Below, in pieces: positions 43,793 to 52,568 of a stretch of 64,000 nt of DNA. Source of the stretch: Chloracidobacterium sp. (GTDB lineage: Bacteria; Acidobacteriota; Blastocatellia; Pyrinomonadales; Pyrinomonadaceae); the NCBI GenBank assembly GCA_016711345.1, contig JADJTD010000001.1, forward strand, positions 620,001 to 684,000. The letters are read 5' to 3'. Both the position numbers and the translations under genes were made by a program. The first letter of the stretch is position 1; each line of letters opens with the position of its first letter. The notes under the pieces were generated by a model that was not told where the DNA came from, did not search any database, and was given only the letters and a program-made list of their open reading frames with translations.

Positions 43793-44965
43793 ATGAAGAA
43801 TGGAACAACAAACATTCAGTTGTATAGTTGCATCTTTTTCATCACGTTTTTCGCAGTAAACATCTTGTATTTGCCGTCTGAGCAAGTAAACGCAAATCCC
43901 GGCGCCAAGCTGTCGCCTACGCCGAGAAAAGCGAAGTTCGCTGAATTTACGCACAGTGAAAAGGCACACAAACAGGAATGCGGCACTTGCCATAAATTTC
44001 CTTCGGACAATTGGAGCAAGGTGCGAACGGGCGACGCCGCCATTCCGGACGTGACTGAATATCCAAAACACCAGTCCTGCGTTAATTGTCATAAACAGCA
44101 GTTCTTTAAGGGTGCTCGGCCCGCTATCTGCTCGACCTGTCATACAAATCCATCGCCACGTGACGGTTCAAGACATCCGTTCCCGAATCCGCGCGAGATA
44201 TTTGATCAATCGTCAAAAGGTAAGATGGCTCAGTCTGATTTCGTCGTTGGGTTTCCTCACGATAAACACATCGAGATAGTATCCGGGAATCAGACGAGAT
44301 CCGGTGCTTTTGTTAATGCGTCCTTTATTCGTGAGGATCGCCGAGCGGCTGCCGAGGAAAGTTGTGCGGTCTGTCACCAAACCATGGCCCCACAGGATAA
44401 ATCAGATGATGAATATTTTACCAAGCCCCCGCCAAAGCTGGGGGATGCATTTTGGTTAAAGAAGGGCACGTTCAAGACCGCACCCATCGGCCACACGACC
44501 TGTTTTACTTGTCACTCGGCAGACACCGGTATATTGCCGGCTCCTCAAACTTGTTCGGCCTGTCATCAACTAAAACCTCATCAGCCGGCGGCGGATTTTG
44601 ACCCAAAACTGGCTGCGACAATGGTCACCGACAATAAAGTAATGCGTGATGCGTGGCGTCGACGCGACTCGACCGGCACATTCAGGCATGAATTTTTTGC
44701 TCACGTCGAACTAAGCTGCTCGACGTGCCATAACGTTTTGAAGATGAACACTGCAGATCCGCTGACGACGAAAGTGAGTATATCGTCCTGTGCGACATGT
44801 CACGCAACTCCGACATCGGACGATGGCGGAGCTCTGAATTACGAGATGGATATGCGAAAGACTACAGCGGCATTTCAGTGCGTTAAATGCCACATCACTT
44901 TTGGCAAGATGCCTGTTCCAGACTCACACACCAAGGCAATAGCCGATGCGAAGGTAGTCAAATAG
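43793..44965 (+). CDS. Nine-heme c-type cytochrome
   Basis: 390 residues. N-terminal signal helix (~10-30), then nine CXXCH motifs (CGTCH, CVNCH, CSTCH, CAVCH, CFTCH, CSACH, CSTCH, CATCH, CVKCH) with many extra His for bis-His ligation. Cytochrome c3/c7-like; periplasmic or envelope electron carrier. The gene is preceded by a perfect Crp-type box and followed 2 bp later by another nine-heme gene, so they are co-transcribed. The ATG lacks a strong ribosome site. Confidence 0.9.
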   Translation: MKNGTTNIQLYSCIFFITFFAVNILYLPSEQVNANPGAKLSPTPRKAKFAEFTHSEKAHKQECGTCHKFPSDNWSKVRTGDAAIPDVTEYPKHQSCVNCHKQQFFKGARPAICSTCHTNPSPRDGSRHPFPNPREIFDQSSKGKMAQSDFVVGFPHDKHIEIVSGNQTRSGAFVNASFIREDRRAAAEESCAVCHQTMAPQDKSDDEYFTKPPPKLGDAFWLKKGTFKTAPIGHTTCFTCHSADTGILPAPQTCSACHQLKPHQPAADFDPKLAATMVTDNKVMRDAWRRRDSTGTFRHEFFAHVELSCSTCHNVLKMNTADPLTTKVSISSCATCHATPTSDDGGALNYEMDMRKTTAAFQCVKCHITFGKMPVPDSHTKAIADAKVVK

Positions 44966-44967
44966 TT

Positions 44968-45831
44968 ATGACGAAGATGCGGCAGCAAAATTATCGAGAA
45001 TCAGTCGCTACACGTCTGAAACTCGTGGTATTGATCGTCGCTTGTGCTGCGTTCGGATATGGCTTTACCGTTTTCCCAAAAAACACCTTAGATGAAAAGC
45101 CTTCAACTGAAAATTTAGTGCCGATAGTAAGCAACTCGGCACAGAACTTCTCCAAGTTTCAGCATAGCAATCCGATGCACTCGCGGATGCCATGTCTTTT
45201 ATGCCACGTGCGAACGGAAGGGTCAACGACACCTAAGCTTCCCGGACATACATCGTGCGCCGCCTGTCACGTACAGGAGTTTGCCGGCAATACAAGCCAG
45301 ATGTGTACCATTTGTCATACAGACACAAGCGTGAAGCCCTTTCCGCCGCTTCGAAGTTTCAATATCAAATTTGATCATAGTCGGCATACTCGCCAAACAA
45401 ATTGCGCGACATGTCATAGGCCGTCGCGTCGCGGAGTCGCATTTTCGATGCCGTCAGGTGCAAATGCTCACGTAACATGTTTTCAATGCCACGGCCCGCG
45501 TACTGAGGTTGCCGGGCGGAACATCGGTTCGTGCAGCGAGTGTCATCAGCCCGGCCGTCCGGTCAAAGGCTCAGAGTGGGCAAAGGCATTTACGGTGAAT
45601 TTTAGTCATCAGGAGCATACCCGCCAGGGCAAGATGAATTGTGCGGCTTGTCATACAATTCGTCCCGGAGCCGCCCGCGGCAAACAGGTTTCTTCACCAG
45701 CGGCCTCGATGCACTTTGCTGGGGCGGGTTCGGTAAGTTGTGGCGGATGCCATAACGATAAACGAGCCTTTGGGCCGGCAGATTTTACGAATTGTAAGCG
45801 GTGCCACGAAGGCAAGACATTTAAGTTTTAG
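44968..45831 (+). CDS. Nine-heme c-type cytochrome
   Basis: 287 residues from ATG 44968; the frame runs further upstream but would overlap the previous gene. A signal or anchor helix (~16-36) is followed by nine CXXCH motifs (CLLCH, CAACH, CTICH, CATCH, CFQCH, CSECH, CAACH, CGGCH, CKRCH). Repeated F-x-H-x2-H-T-R-Q pairs (FDHSRHTRQ, FSHQEHTRQ) resemble class III cytochromes. Likely an electron-transfer partner of the preceding protein. Confidence 0.88.
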   Translation: MTKMRQQNYRESVATRLKLVVLIVACAAFGYGFTVFPKNTLDEKPSTENLVPIVSNSAQNFSKFQHSNPMHSRMPCLLCHVRTEGSTTPKLPGHTSCAACHVQEFAGNTSQMCTICHTDTSVKPFPPLRSFNIKFDHSRHTRQTNCATCHRPSRRGVAFSMPSGANAHVTCFQCHGPRTEVAGRNIGSCSECHQPGRPVKGSEWAKAFTVNFSHQEHTRQGKMNCAACHTIRPGAARGKQVSSPAASMHFAGAGSVSCGGCHNDKRAFGPADFTNCKRCHEGKTFKF

Positions 45832-45842
45832 GAATATCTACT

Positions 45843-45856
45843 GCGTACTTTTTCGC
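45843..45856. promoter_or_regulatory. Enhancer-like palindrome upstream of the monoheme cytochrome
   Basis: GCGTACTTTTTCGC matches the GCGAAAATTTTCGC palindrome at 11 of 14 positions, ~95 bp before the sigma-54 element. Confidence 0.45.
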
Positions 45857-45951
45857 ACGTGTTGCGTATAAGGACGATCTATATAAGGCGAGCGAGCAGA
45901 AACCATATGCAGTTTACTGAGTAAAACCGGCATTTTGGCGGTTGCCTGTTA

Positions 45952-45967
45952 TGGCATAGCCATTGCG
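45952..45967 (+). promoter_or_regulatory. Sigma-54 promoter of the monoheme cytochrome gene
   Basis: TGGCATAGCCATTGCG (GG-N10-GC). Predicted start near 45978, ~59 bases before ATG 46037. Confidence 0.75.
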
Positions 45968-46036
45968 AGTAGCAATAGCGAGAACCTTTGGGAATCGATT
46001 CCAACTGGTTCGACATTTTGGGACTAGGAGCTGATC

Positions 46037-46375
46037 ATGAGAACCAATCGAACAAAATTATTCGCAATCGTATTTTTTGCATTACCACTCCTTTTTGTCG
46101 CGTTTTCCAACGGAACGCCGGTGAAAGTAGCCGCTTACACCTTCGATGAACCCGCTGCAACATACAAAGCAAAATGCGCTGCTTGCCATACGCCAACTGC
46201 AAGCAAATTTTATGACCCGGCAAAGTCTGATGAAGAGCATGTGCAAACGATCTTGAAAGGCAAGAAAGGCGCGAAGCCGCCTTATATGCCGGGATATGAA
46301 GAGAAGGGGATGACCGCAGACGAAGCCAAGGCTTTAGCGGGTTATATGAAAACGCTGAAACCTGCGGCGAATTGA
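46037..46375 (+). CDS. Monoheme c-type cytochrome
   Basis: 112 residues. AGGAG eight bases before ATG. Signal peptide (~1-32), one CAACH motif and a likely axial Met in PPYMPGY, as in small class I cytochromes. Periplasmic soluble carrier, possibly linking the quinol oxidase encoded downstream to the multiheme proteins. It has its own sigma-54 promoter. Confidence 0.88.
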   Translation: MRTNRTKLFAIVFFALPLLFVAFSNGTPVKVAAYTFDEPAATYKAKCAACHTPTASKFYDPAKSDEEHVQTILKGKKGAKPPYMPGYEEKGMTADEAKALAGYMKTLKPAAN

Positions 46376-46408
46376 TAAATTGACTTTTGGTCAGGCACCT
46401 CTTAGCCT

Positions 46409-46469
46409 AGGCCGCCCAAGCGAAACGATTCAGAGAATTGAATGAGTTTGAATCGTTAGCAGGCGGCCT
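46409..46469. other. Nested hairpin between cytochrome and napC-like genes
   Basis: Outer stem AGGCCGCC/GGCGGCCT (46409-46416, 46462-46469) encloses AACGATTCA/TGAATCGTT (46424-46432, 46449-46457). A short T-run at ~46481 follows. It could terminate, attenuate or stabilise the transcript. Confidence 0.6.
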
Positions 46470-46519
46470 TGGCCTATTTGCGTTTTTAAAGACACACATC
46501 TTGGGGAGTGGAAAACAAT

Positions 46520-48145
46520 ATGAAAGACGAGAGCGAGATCAAAGACGAGTCTCCAGGTGCGGAACCAACCGGACGTCGCCTGCCAAGTTTGCTGCGAAAC
46601 TACATAAGTTTCATAGGGATGGCTTTAACGGCTGCGAGTTTGACCAGTTTCTCTCTTCTCCTATTGATCGGACTGGGCTCATCCGAAAATCCATATACCG
46701 ATCTGATCACCTTTATATTTGTACCAAGCATTCTGGTGTTTGGACTGTTCATCGTCCTCACAGGGGCTCTATGGGAACGACGCAGGAGACGCAATAAGTC
46801 GCCCGACGAGATCGCGGCATATCCGATACTCGATCTCAACGACCCGAGGCGGCGGCGGTCGTTGATCGTTTTCATGTGCGCGGCGTTTATTTTCCTTTTT
46901 ATGACCGCTTTTGGCAGCTATCGCGCCTTTGAATATACAGAGTCGGTCGCGTTCTGCGGCTTGGCTTGTCACAGCGTAATGAAACCGGAGTATGTTGCAT
47001 ATCAGGCATCGCCCCACGCCAAAGTGCTTTGTGTTGAGTGTCACGTCGGTGGCGGACCCGAGGCTTACGTTCAATCAAAATTCACAGGGATGCGGCAGCT
47101 CTACGGCGTTGTTACCGGACACTACAATCGGCCGATACATACGCCTGTCTCGAATATGCGCGAAGCGACTGAAACCTGTCAGAAATGCCATTGGACTGAA
47201 AAATATCACGGTGACATATTAAAGGTTTTCAATCATTACGAGTACGACGAACAAAACTCACTGAACCAAACACGTATGCAGATCAAGGTTGGCGGGGGTG
47301 ATCCGAAAGGCGGACAGGTTGGCGGCATACATTGGCATATGAACGTCGCCAATGAGATCACATTTATTTCTGCGGACGAAAAGCGACAAAATATTCCGTG
47401 GGTCCGCATGAAAGACGCGGCGGGCCGCGTTGTTGAGTATAAGACCCAGGAGTCGATACTTACGGCTAACGAGATCGAACAGACACCGAAACGCAAAATG
47501 GACTGCATAGATTGTCACAGCCGTCCTGCTCACATCTATCTGTCGCCAAATCAGGCTGTCGATCAGGCATTTGATTCTGGCCGCCTCGACGTCTCGCTTC
47601 CCTTCCTTAAGGCAAAAGCTGTCGAGACACTTGCAAAACCGTACAATACAAACGACGAGGCTCTGTCGACAATTTCTGCTGACATTAATGAATACTACCG
47701 GATCAATTATGCCGATCTATACGCCTCTAAGAGTGCGTCGATCAGCACTGCCGTTACCGAGATCCAGCGGCTGTACCAGACTTACTTCTTTCCCGAAATG
47801 AAGACGGACTGGAAGGCTTCAGCCGACAATATCGGCCACTATAATGCTCAGGGTTGTTTTCGATGTCACGATGGACAGCATTTGAGCGGCGATGGTCGGG
47901 TTATAAGGAATGACTGCAATATTTGTCACACCACGATCTCACAGACCTTTGACGGTAAGACGGTTCCGGCAAAAGACGGGCAGTTTCAACATCCGGTAGA
48001 TCTTGGCGACAAAAACACCTGGCAATGTGCCGCATGCCATAAGGGCGATCAGACTTTCAAGCATCCGCTCAATCTCGGCGACATTTCACAGTTCCAATGT
48101 GCCGAGTGTCACAAATCAACCGATGCGATGACGGTCAAATATTAG
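46520..48145 (+). CDS. NapC/NirT-family multiheme cytochrome, putative quinol oxidase
   Basis: 541 residues from ATG 46520 (GGGGAG upstream). Three membrane helices (~30-52, ~60-85, ~112-132) precede a periplasmic region. The first heme site is a CX3CH motif (CGLACHSVM), followed by CVECH, CQKCH, CIDCH, CFRCH, CNICH, CAACH and CAECH: eight sites. NapC/NirT/CymA proteins take electrons from menaquinol and pass them to periplasmic cytochromes. The last three motifs sit in a separate C-terminal domain not found in CymA. Confidence 0.9.
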   Translation: MKDESEIKDESPGAEPTGRRLPSLLRNYISFIGMALTAASLTSFSLLLLIGLGSSENPYTDLITFIFVPSILVFGLFIVLTGALWERRRRRNKSPDEIAAYPILDLNDPRRRRSLIVFMCAAFIFLFMTAFGSYRAFEYTESVAFCGLACHSVMKPEYVAYQASPHAKVLCVECHVGGGPEAYVQSKFTGMRQLYGVVTGHYNRPIHTPVSNMREATETCQKCHWTEKYHGDILKVFNHYEYDEQNSLNQTRMQIKVGGGDPKGGQVGGIHWHMNVANEITFISADEKRQNIPWVRMKDAAGRVVEYKTQESILTANEIEQTPKRKMDCIDCHSRPAHIYLSPNQAVDQAFDSGRLDVSLPFLKAKAVETLAKPYNTNDEALSTISADINEYYRINYADLYASKSASISTAVTEIQRLYQTYFFPEMKTDWKASADNIGHYNAQGCFRCHDGQHLSGDGRVIRNDCNICHTTISQTFDGKTVPAKDGQFQHPVDLGDKNTWQCAACHKGDQTFKHPLNLGDISQFQCAECHKSTDAMTVKY

Positions 48146-48166
48146 TAACACGCAATAGAAGAAAAT

Positions 48167-48202
48167 GATAAGGCCGACGATCTAAGAATCATCGGCCTTA
48201 TC
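48167..48202. terminator. Bidirectional terminator
   Basis: GATAAGGCCGA/TCGGCCTTATC stem between the convergent NapC-like and porin genes. Confidence 0.88.
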
Positions 48203-48223
48203 TTCATAAGAGATCAATTTATA

Positions 48224-50332
48224 TTAACGATCTGCAGCCCCGCCACCAAGATATATCCGCAGCGAAGTGTACGGCAGATGAGCCCGGTAGTTCTGGGTCG
48301 GTGTCTGAACATCCTTATAATCGTAGTACTGATAACCGATGTTCCAGTCCACATTCTGAGTTAAACGAATCGCAGCCCGAACCTCAGGTGTTTTGAATTG
48401 CATCGGATATGACGTGATGATGTTTTGGATCCCTCCCGTCGCAACCCTATCGCCCTGGCCTTTGTCCCGATCGTAACGATACGTCCCAAACAACGAAAGA
48501 CGCTTGTGCGGCTTTGCCGTAACCTCACCATATAAGTAATGGTCCCGTTCAAAAAATTGACTTACACCCTGCACCGGAGTGCCGCCTATTACTCGTATGT
48601 CAGTCTTACTTGTAAGGTGACGATACGTGTAACCCGCGCTGAACTGAATTAGGTTCACAGGCGCCCAATTAACATCGCCTGAATATATCCGAGTGCGGAC
48701 ATCAGCACCGAAAGGGACAGATACCGGATCAAAAGACCTTGACGGATTGTTGTTATCCTTTGAGATCGCCGAAACGTTGAAAACAAAAGTCTTTAAGCTC
48801 ACCCGGCTTCGAAACTTGAAATTCGTATATTTGTAATTCTCCAAGCGTGTGAACACGTTATCTGCGGAGCCGTGCTCTACATCCCAATGAACCACCCAGT
48901 TATTGACCGGTTTGATCCTCATCCCAGCGATCACGGTGTTTGTACTGTTGTTTTCGGTTTCTTCGATCAAGCCAAAACTAACGGACGGCGTCGGGGCAGG
49001 GCTAGGTGGCGGATTGATCGTGTTCGTTGTTCGCGAACGATCATACCCTGTCACGTCAACATTTCGTTTCGTGTAGCGATATCCGAGGTGGGCGGAGATC
49101 CAATTTGCAAACTGATAATCCCCTTCTACCGTGTTCGTATAACGTTGGTAAGCATTGACCCGGTACGCAGACGATGCAACGCGTCTGGTCGTGCTTATCG
49201 TTCCGGCGTTGTTCCGGAAAAATAAAGCCTCGTCCAAAGCCTCGCCGCCGTTAACGGCGAATTGATCGAACGTAAACGTGTTCGATATGCGGAATTTGTC
49301 TGTTGCCATATACGTGGCCCCAAGATCGGCGCGGGTTTGTGGGCGTTTTGCGTCACCAGCGATTACAAATTGATCGAGAATAACTACGTTATTTGAATTA
49401 TCCCGTCCTGTGATCAGTTCCGTCATTGACGATCTCGTATTTGTACTCGAATATATGATGCGGCCTGTGAAATCTAGCTTCTTAGCAAATGTCCGGTGCA
49501 GATTGAACTGTGTAAAGTAACCGTGGCCATCGATGGGCATATTCCTTGAAAATGTAGCCAGTGCCGAGCTGTTGCCCGTATTGTTCCCTGCGTTCGGAGC
49601 GGTCAAAATATAGGAAGATCGATCCTTGAACGTCCGAAATCCCTGACTCAACCCCCAGTCGAAGCCCCACAATTTACCGTCCGCTCCAACACGAAAGTCC
49701 CTAGCGAGACTGTCTGCGTCGGATGTGATAGGAAACTCGTCGCTGTAAGCTCGAACAGTGTACATCCCTGGACCGCTGGTATTCGCAAAGCCTCCTCCGA
49801 AATTGAACCTAATGCGTTCATTCTGAGGTAAGAACTGGATATCAAAATCGCCTAAAGTGGTCTTCCAATCCTGCTTGTGCTCACCAAGCGCGTAGTTGGA
49901 CAAGTTATTGAAATAGGCGACGCGCCGGACGGTCGAGGTAAATTTGTAAAAACCGGTCTTCTCCATATTGACCCGTGTATAGCCTTGCGGATCCGAACCC
50001 CAACCCGAATTTGAGATCAGCAAAGAATCAAAATACGTTCCTTTGCCGTCATCTCTTTGCATAAGCAAATTCGTGTCGAAAGATCGAAACCCTCGATCGT
50101 AATTCAGGTCGCTGCGGTACTTATTCACGTTCCCGTCCAACGATCGCCAGCGATAGCCGAATTCGGTAACTGACGTCACCTTATAGCCGTTATACAAAGC
50201 TTCTGGAGATGACTGTGGTGTCGGCGTTTGTCCAAAAACACCGGCAGAAAGAACAAGAACTGCGAACATTGTGATGAATAAGAGGTTTGTGTGTCGCCAA
50301 ATCTCCGCAACATTAATTGTTAAATTAAACAT
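48224..50332 (-). CDS. Outer-membrane beta-barrel, MtrB/PioB-like
   Basis: 702 residues. AGGAGGG before the ATG; signal peptide ends at AGVFGQ. The mature protein is almost entirely alternating amphipathic beta strands with conserved aromatic residues and ends LRIYLGGGAADR. About 700 residues and adjacency (16 bp) to a DmsE/MtrA-type decaheme cytochrome fit the MtrB/PioB porins that hold a multiheme cytochrome across the outer membrane. Direct sequence similarity to MtrB is weak by eye, so the assignment rests on length, fold and context. Confidence 0.75.
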   Translation of the reverse strand: MFNLTINVAEIWRHTNLLFITMFAVLVLSAGVFGQTPTPQSSPEALYNGYKVTSVTEFGYRWRSLDGNVNKYRSDLNYDRGFRSFDTNLLMQRDDGKGTYFDSLLISNSGWGSDPQGYTRVNMEKTGFYKFTSTVRRVAYFNNLSNYALGEHKQDWKTTLGDFDIQFLPQNERIRFNFGGGFANTSGPGMYTVRAYSDEFPITSDADSLARDFRVGADGKLWGFDWGLSQGFRTFKDRSSYILTAPNAGNNTGNSSALATFSRNMPIDGHGYFTQFNLHRTFAKKLDFTGRIIYSSTNTRSSMTELITGRDNSNNVVILDQFVIAGDAKRPQTRADLGATYMATDKFRISNTFTFDQFAVNGGEALDEALFFRNNAGTISTTRRVASSAYRVNAYQRYTNTVEGDYQFANWISAHLGYRYTKRNVDVTGYDRSRTTNTINPPPSPAPTPSVSFGLIEETENNSTNTVIAGMRIKPVNNWVVHWDVEHGSADNVFTRLENYKYTNFKFRSRVSLKTFVFNVSAISKDNNNPSRSFDPVSVPFGADVRTRIYSGDVNWAPVNLIQFSAGYTYRHLTSKTDIRVIGGTPVQGVSQFFERDHYLYGEVTAKPHKRLSLFGTYRYDRDKGQGDRVATGGIQNIITSYPMQFKTPEVRAAIRLTQNVDWNIGYQYYDYKDVQTPTQNYRAHLPYTSLRIYLGGGAADR

Positions 50333-50348
50333 TTTTCCCTCCTATTCC

Positions 50349-51380
50349 CTATCTAAAGAAGTATTTGCTCGCATTCGAACCGTGGATCTGGCTATGGCAG
50401 ATCGTGCAGTTCTGATAACGTGTCGTCGACTGATTATGCGGTGCTTGCGGAGCTCCGGGTTCCGCGTTGGACAGGCTGCTATGACATTCCATGCAGAGCT
50501 GCCGGATCGAATTTCGGTTCAACATTTTTGGGTTACTAGATCCGTGTGGTGCGTGGCACGCCGCGCATCCCTCGGTCTTTAGAGGGGCGTGTTCGAATAC
50601 AAACGGGCCCTGTTTGCCCGCATGGCATTTGAGACATGAAACATCCGCTCCTACTCCCAACTTCGCTTGTTTTGCCTCGAAACCGCCATGCGGATTGTGA
50701 CAATCGCTGCACTTCATTGTTCCTTCCATCACCTTATGATGGAAAGGTTTGCTGAACTGGGATTTTGTTTCGGTATGACAGCTCATACAAAGCTGAGGTT
50801 CGCTTGCCTTTAGCCTGAGCGTCGAGGCCTTATTTGGATTCTCACGTGAAACATCGTTAATGAACGTGACCGAACCCGCTTTTTCATGCTCAAAGGGCGC
50901 GGCATGCGGACTATGGCAGTCGATGCAGCTGACATCATTTCGCCAATGCTCGCCGCGGCGGTAGTTGTTATGAGATTCTTTTCCGGAGTGACAGGTCAGG
51001 CAGGATTCGGATATGAATTTTGAATCTTTCTTCTTGAACGAAATTATATTTTTCGGATCAGTCGCATCTTCCAGATGCTTCTTGCCCGGGCCGTGACACG
51101 ACTCGCAGCCTTGAACCTTGTCCTTCCAACTGGCCACGTGTTTTAGCTTGGCGTGCTTGGTGCCTGCAAAGTTCTTAAACGCGTCCTCGTGGCATTCCTT
51201 ACAGGAATCGCTGCCGACATAATCATCCGCGCTCGCGTTGGCGATCGTTTCAGGTTGTATGTATTCCTGAGTGACAGCGTCACCGAGAGCCGGTGAAACG
51301 CTTCCCGAGACGCCCCAGCCTACTAGTGCCAGGGCAAAAACCGTAAATAGAGCAACCTTTATCTTAAAAGCTGAAGCCAT
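50349..51380 (-). CDS. DmsE/MtrA-type decaheme c-type cytochrome
   Basis: 343 residues. GGAGG precedes the ATG. Signal peptide (~1-33), then ten CXXCH motifs (CKECH, CESCH, CLTCH, CIDCH, CMSCH, CSDCH, CLKCH, CAACH, CMECH, CTICH). Length, heme spacing and segments such as CHSPHAAPFEH, CHNPHGG and CHAPHGS match the DmsE/MtrA family, whose members thread a heme wire through an outer-membrane porin. The barrel gene lies immediately downstream. A perfect Crp-type box lies 82 bp upstream, inside the end of crp. Confidence 0.93.
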   Translation of the reverse strand: MASAFKIKVALFTVFALALVGWGVSGSVSPALGDAVTQEYIQPETIANASADDYVGSDSCKECHEDAFKNFAGTKHAKLKHVASWKDKVQGCESCHGPGKKHLEDATDPKNIISFKKKDSKFISESCLTCHSGKESHNNYRRGEHWRNDVSCIDCHSPHAAPFEHEKAGSVTFINDVSRENPNKASTLRLKASEPQLCMSCHTETKSQFSKPFHHKVMEGTMKCSDCHNPHGGFEAKQAKLGVGADVSCLKCHAGKQGPFVFEHAPLKTEGCAACHAPHGSSNPKMLNRNSIRQLCMECHSSLSNAEPGAPQAPHNQSTTRYQNCTICHSQIHGSNASKYFFR

Positions 51381-51461
51381 AATATTGCCTCCGATATTGA
51401 GACGAATAGGCAGAAATTTGCTATTCGCTCCTCTAAATTAAACTAGTTTCAATGTCCGGTC

Positions 51462-51477
51462 TGTGAGCCTGGTCACA
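51462..51477. promoter_or_regulatory. Crp/Fnr-type operator of the decaheme/porin operon
   Basis: TGTGAGCCTGGTCACA, a perfect TGTGA-N6-TCACA site overlapping the stop codon of the crp gene. Confidence 0.75.
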
Positions 51478-52273
51478 TCTGGTGAAAAAGATCGCCATTA
51501 TTTTCGTGAGTATTAGCTGACACCGAATGTCCGTTCTGCAGACCGTTGCCTTTTGACATTCGAGTGCCAATTGCCGCCTTTAGCAACTTTTTGTCGAGAA
51601 TGATCAACTCTGAGCCGCGGACCGTGATAAGGCCGTTCTCGCGGAAGTACTTCAGGGCTCGTGTAACAGTTTCGCGTGAGGCTCCTATCATCTCCGCCAT
51701 TTCCTCGTGGGTGAAAAAGTTCTTTATGCGGACCTTGTCGCCTTCGCTTATTCCGCCGCGGCTCCAACCGAGGAAAAGTTTAGCAAGCTTATCGGCCACC
51801 GAGTCGGACAAGCCCAGCGAGCAAACCTGACGGTAGGCGGTCTGATAATTGCGGCTCAACTGATGTGCAGCATTCAGACATGCTTCGGGATTCGTTTTCA
51901 AAAATCGAAGCAGATCGGCCGTCTTCACATAATTTACCTGGCACAATTCCAACACTTGCGCAGTTGTCTCGTAGTCCTTGCCGTTAAGAGCCGCGCTCAA
52001 GCCCAGAACGTCGCCGGGTTCGGCGACCTCGAGGATGATCATCTTGCCGTCTGGCGAACAAGTCGAAAGTTTTACCTTGCCCTGACAGAGCATGTAAACG
52101 CCCTTTGCGGGTTGTCCCTCGGCAAAGAGCGTCGTGCGTTTTGGATATGACCTTGTTATCTTGATCGATTCAAACGCGTGAAGGTCGGTCTCGGGAAGGT
52201 GGCAAAAAAATCCTTTGCGGCTCAGGCCGCATTCGTTACATTTTTCCTGAATTGACAGGCCGTTAGGTTTCAT
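51473..52273 (-). CDS. Crp/Fnr-family regulator with N-terminal cysteine cluster
   Basis: 266 residues from ATG 52273. The frame extends to a GTG at 52333, but that codon overlaps a palindromic operator, so the inner ATG is preferred. C12-x2-C15-x8-C24 resembles the iron-sulfur ligands of FNR. A cNMP-fold domain (~30-140) and a Crp HTH (~185-230; FTHEEMAEMIGASRETVTRAL) follow. Probably regulates the cytochrome cluster through the TGTGA-N6-TCACA boxes at 43722 and 51462 and its own operator. Confidence 0.9.
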   Translation of the reverse strand: MKPNGLSIQEKCNECGLSRKGFFCHLPETDLHAFESIKITRSYPKRTTLFAEGQPAKGVYMLCQGKVKLSTCSPDGKMIILEVAEPGDVLGLSAALNGKDYETTAQVLELCQVNYVKTADLLRFLKTNPEACLNAAHQLSRNYQTAYRQVCSLGLSDSVADKLAKLFLGWSRGGISEGDKVRIKNFFTHEEMAEMIGASRETVTRALKYFRENGLITVRGSELIILDKKLLKAAIGTRMSKGNGLQNGHSVSANTHENNGDLFHQM

Positions 52274-52318
52274 ATTGGGCACAATTAAGTAACTATTCGT
52301 CTTCGTCGTCCAAATGTC

Positions 52319-52332
52319 TGTGTGTTCACACA
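52319..52332. promoter_or_regulatory. Probable autoregulatory operator of crp
   Basis: TGTGTGTTCACACA: TGTGTG/CACACA arms around TT, a near match to the Crp-type box, 46 bp before the crp ATG. Confidence 0.5.
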
Positions 52333-52357
52333 CATTCGGAAAACCGCCCTAATTGAT

Positions 52358-52373
52358 TGCAAATAGTATTCCC
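52358..52373 (-). promoter_or_regulatory. Possible sigma-54 promoter of crp
   Basis: GGGAATACTATTTGCA on the minus strand (GG-N10-GC), a weaker match than the others. It shares the enhancer at 52468 with the divergent small-RNA promoter. Confidence 0.45.
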
Positions 52374-52467
52374 GTTGATTAGTAGCCGAAACATAACATA
52401 AACGGTTCCCATTTGCACATCTCAATACGGCCGTACCTATAATAATGTGTTCTTTTGCATCTCTACC

Positions 52468-52481
52468 GCGAAAAACTTCGC
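52468..52481. promoter_or_regulatory. Enhancer palindrome between crp and the small RNA
   Basis: GCGAAAAACTTCGC, 12 of 14 matches to the palindrome, ~62 bp before the small-RNA promoter and ~95 bp before the crp promoter. Confidence 0.55.
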
Positions 52482-52542
52482 ACTGCTGCCGTCACAGAAA
52501 CTTAAAACGTGCGTAAACACAAGTAAAAACGATTCCCGACGC

Positions 52543-52558
52543 TGGCACGCCGGTTGCC
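52543..52558 (+). promoter_or_regulatory. Sigma-54 promoter of the candidate small RNA
   Basis: TGGCACGCCGGTTGCC, the best consensus match in the window (GG 52544-52545, GC 52556-52557). No credible coding start follows before a strong terminator. Confidence 0.8.
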
Positions 52559-52568
52559 ATTGTATATA

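Noticed and set aside
43733..44143. Minus-strand frame over the start of the nine-heme cytochrome gene
   Set aside because: It is antisense to a clear multiheme protein and to the Crp box.
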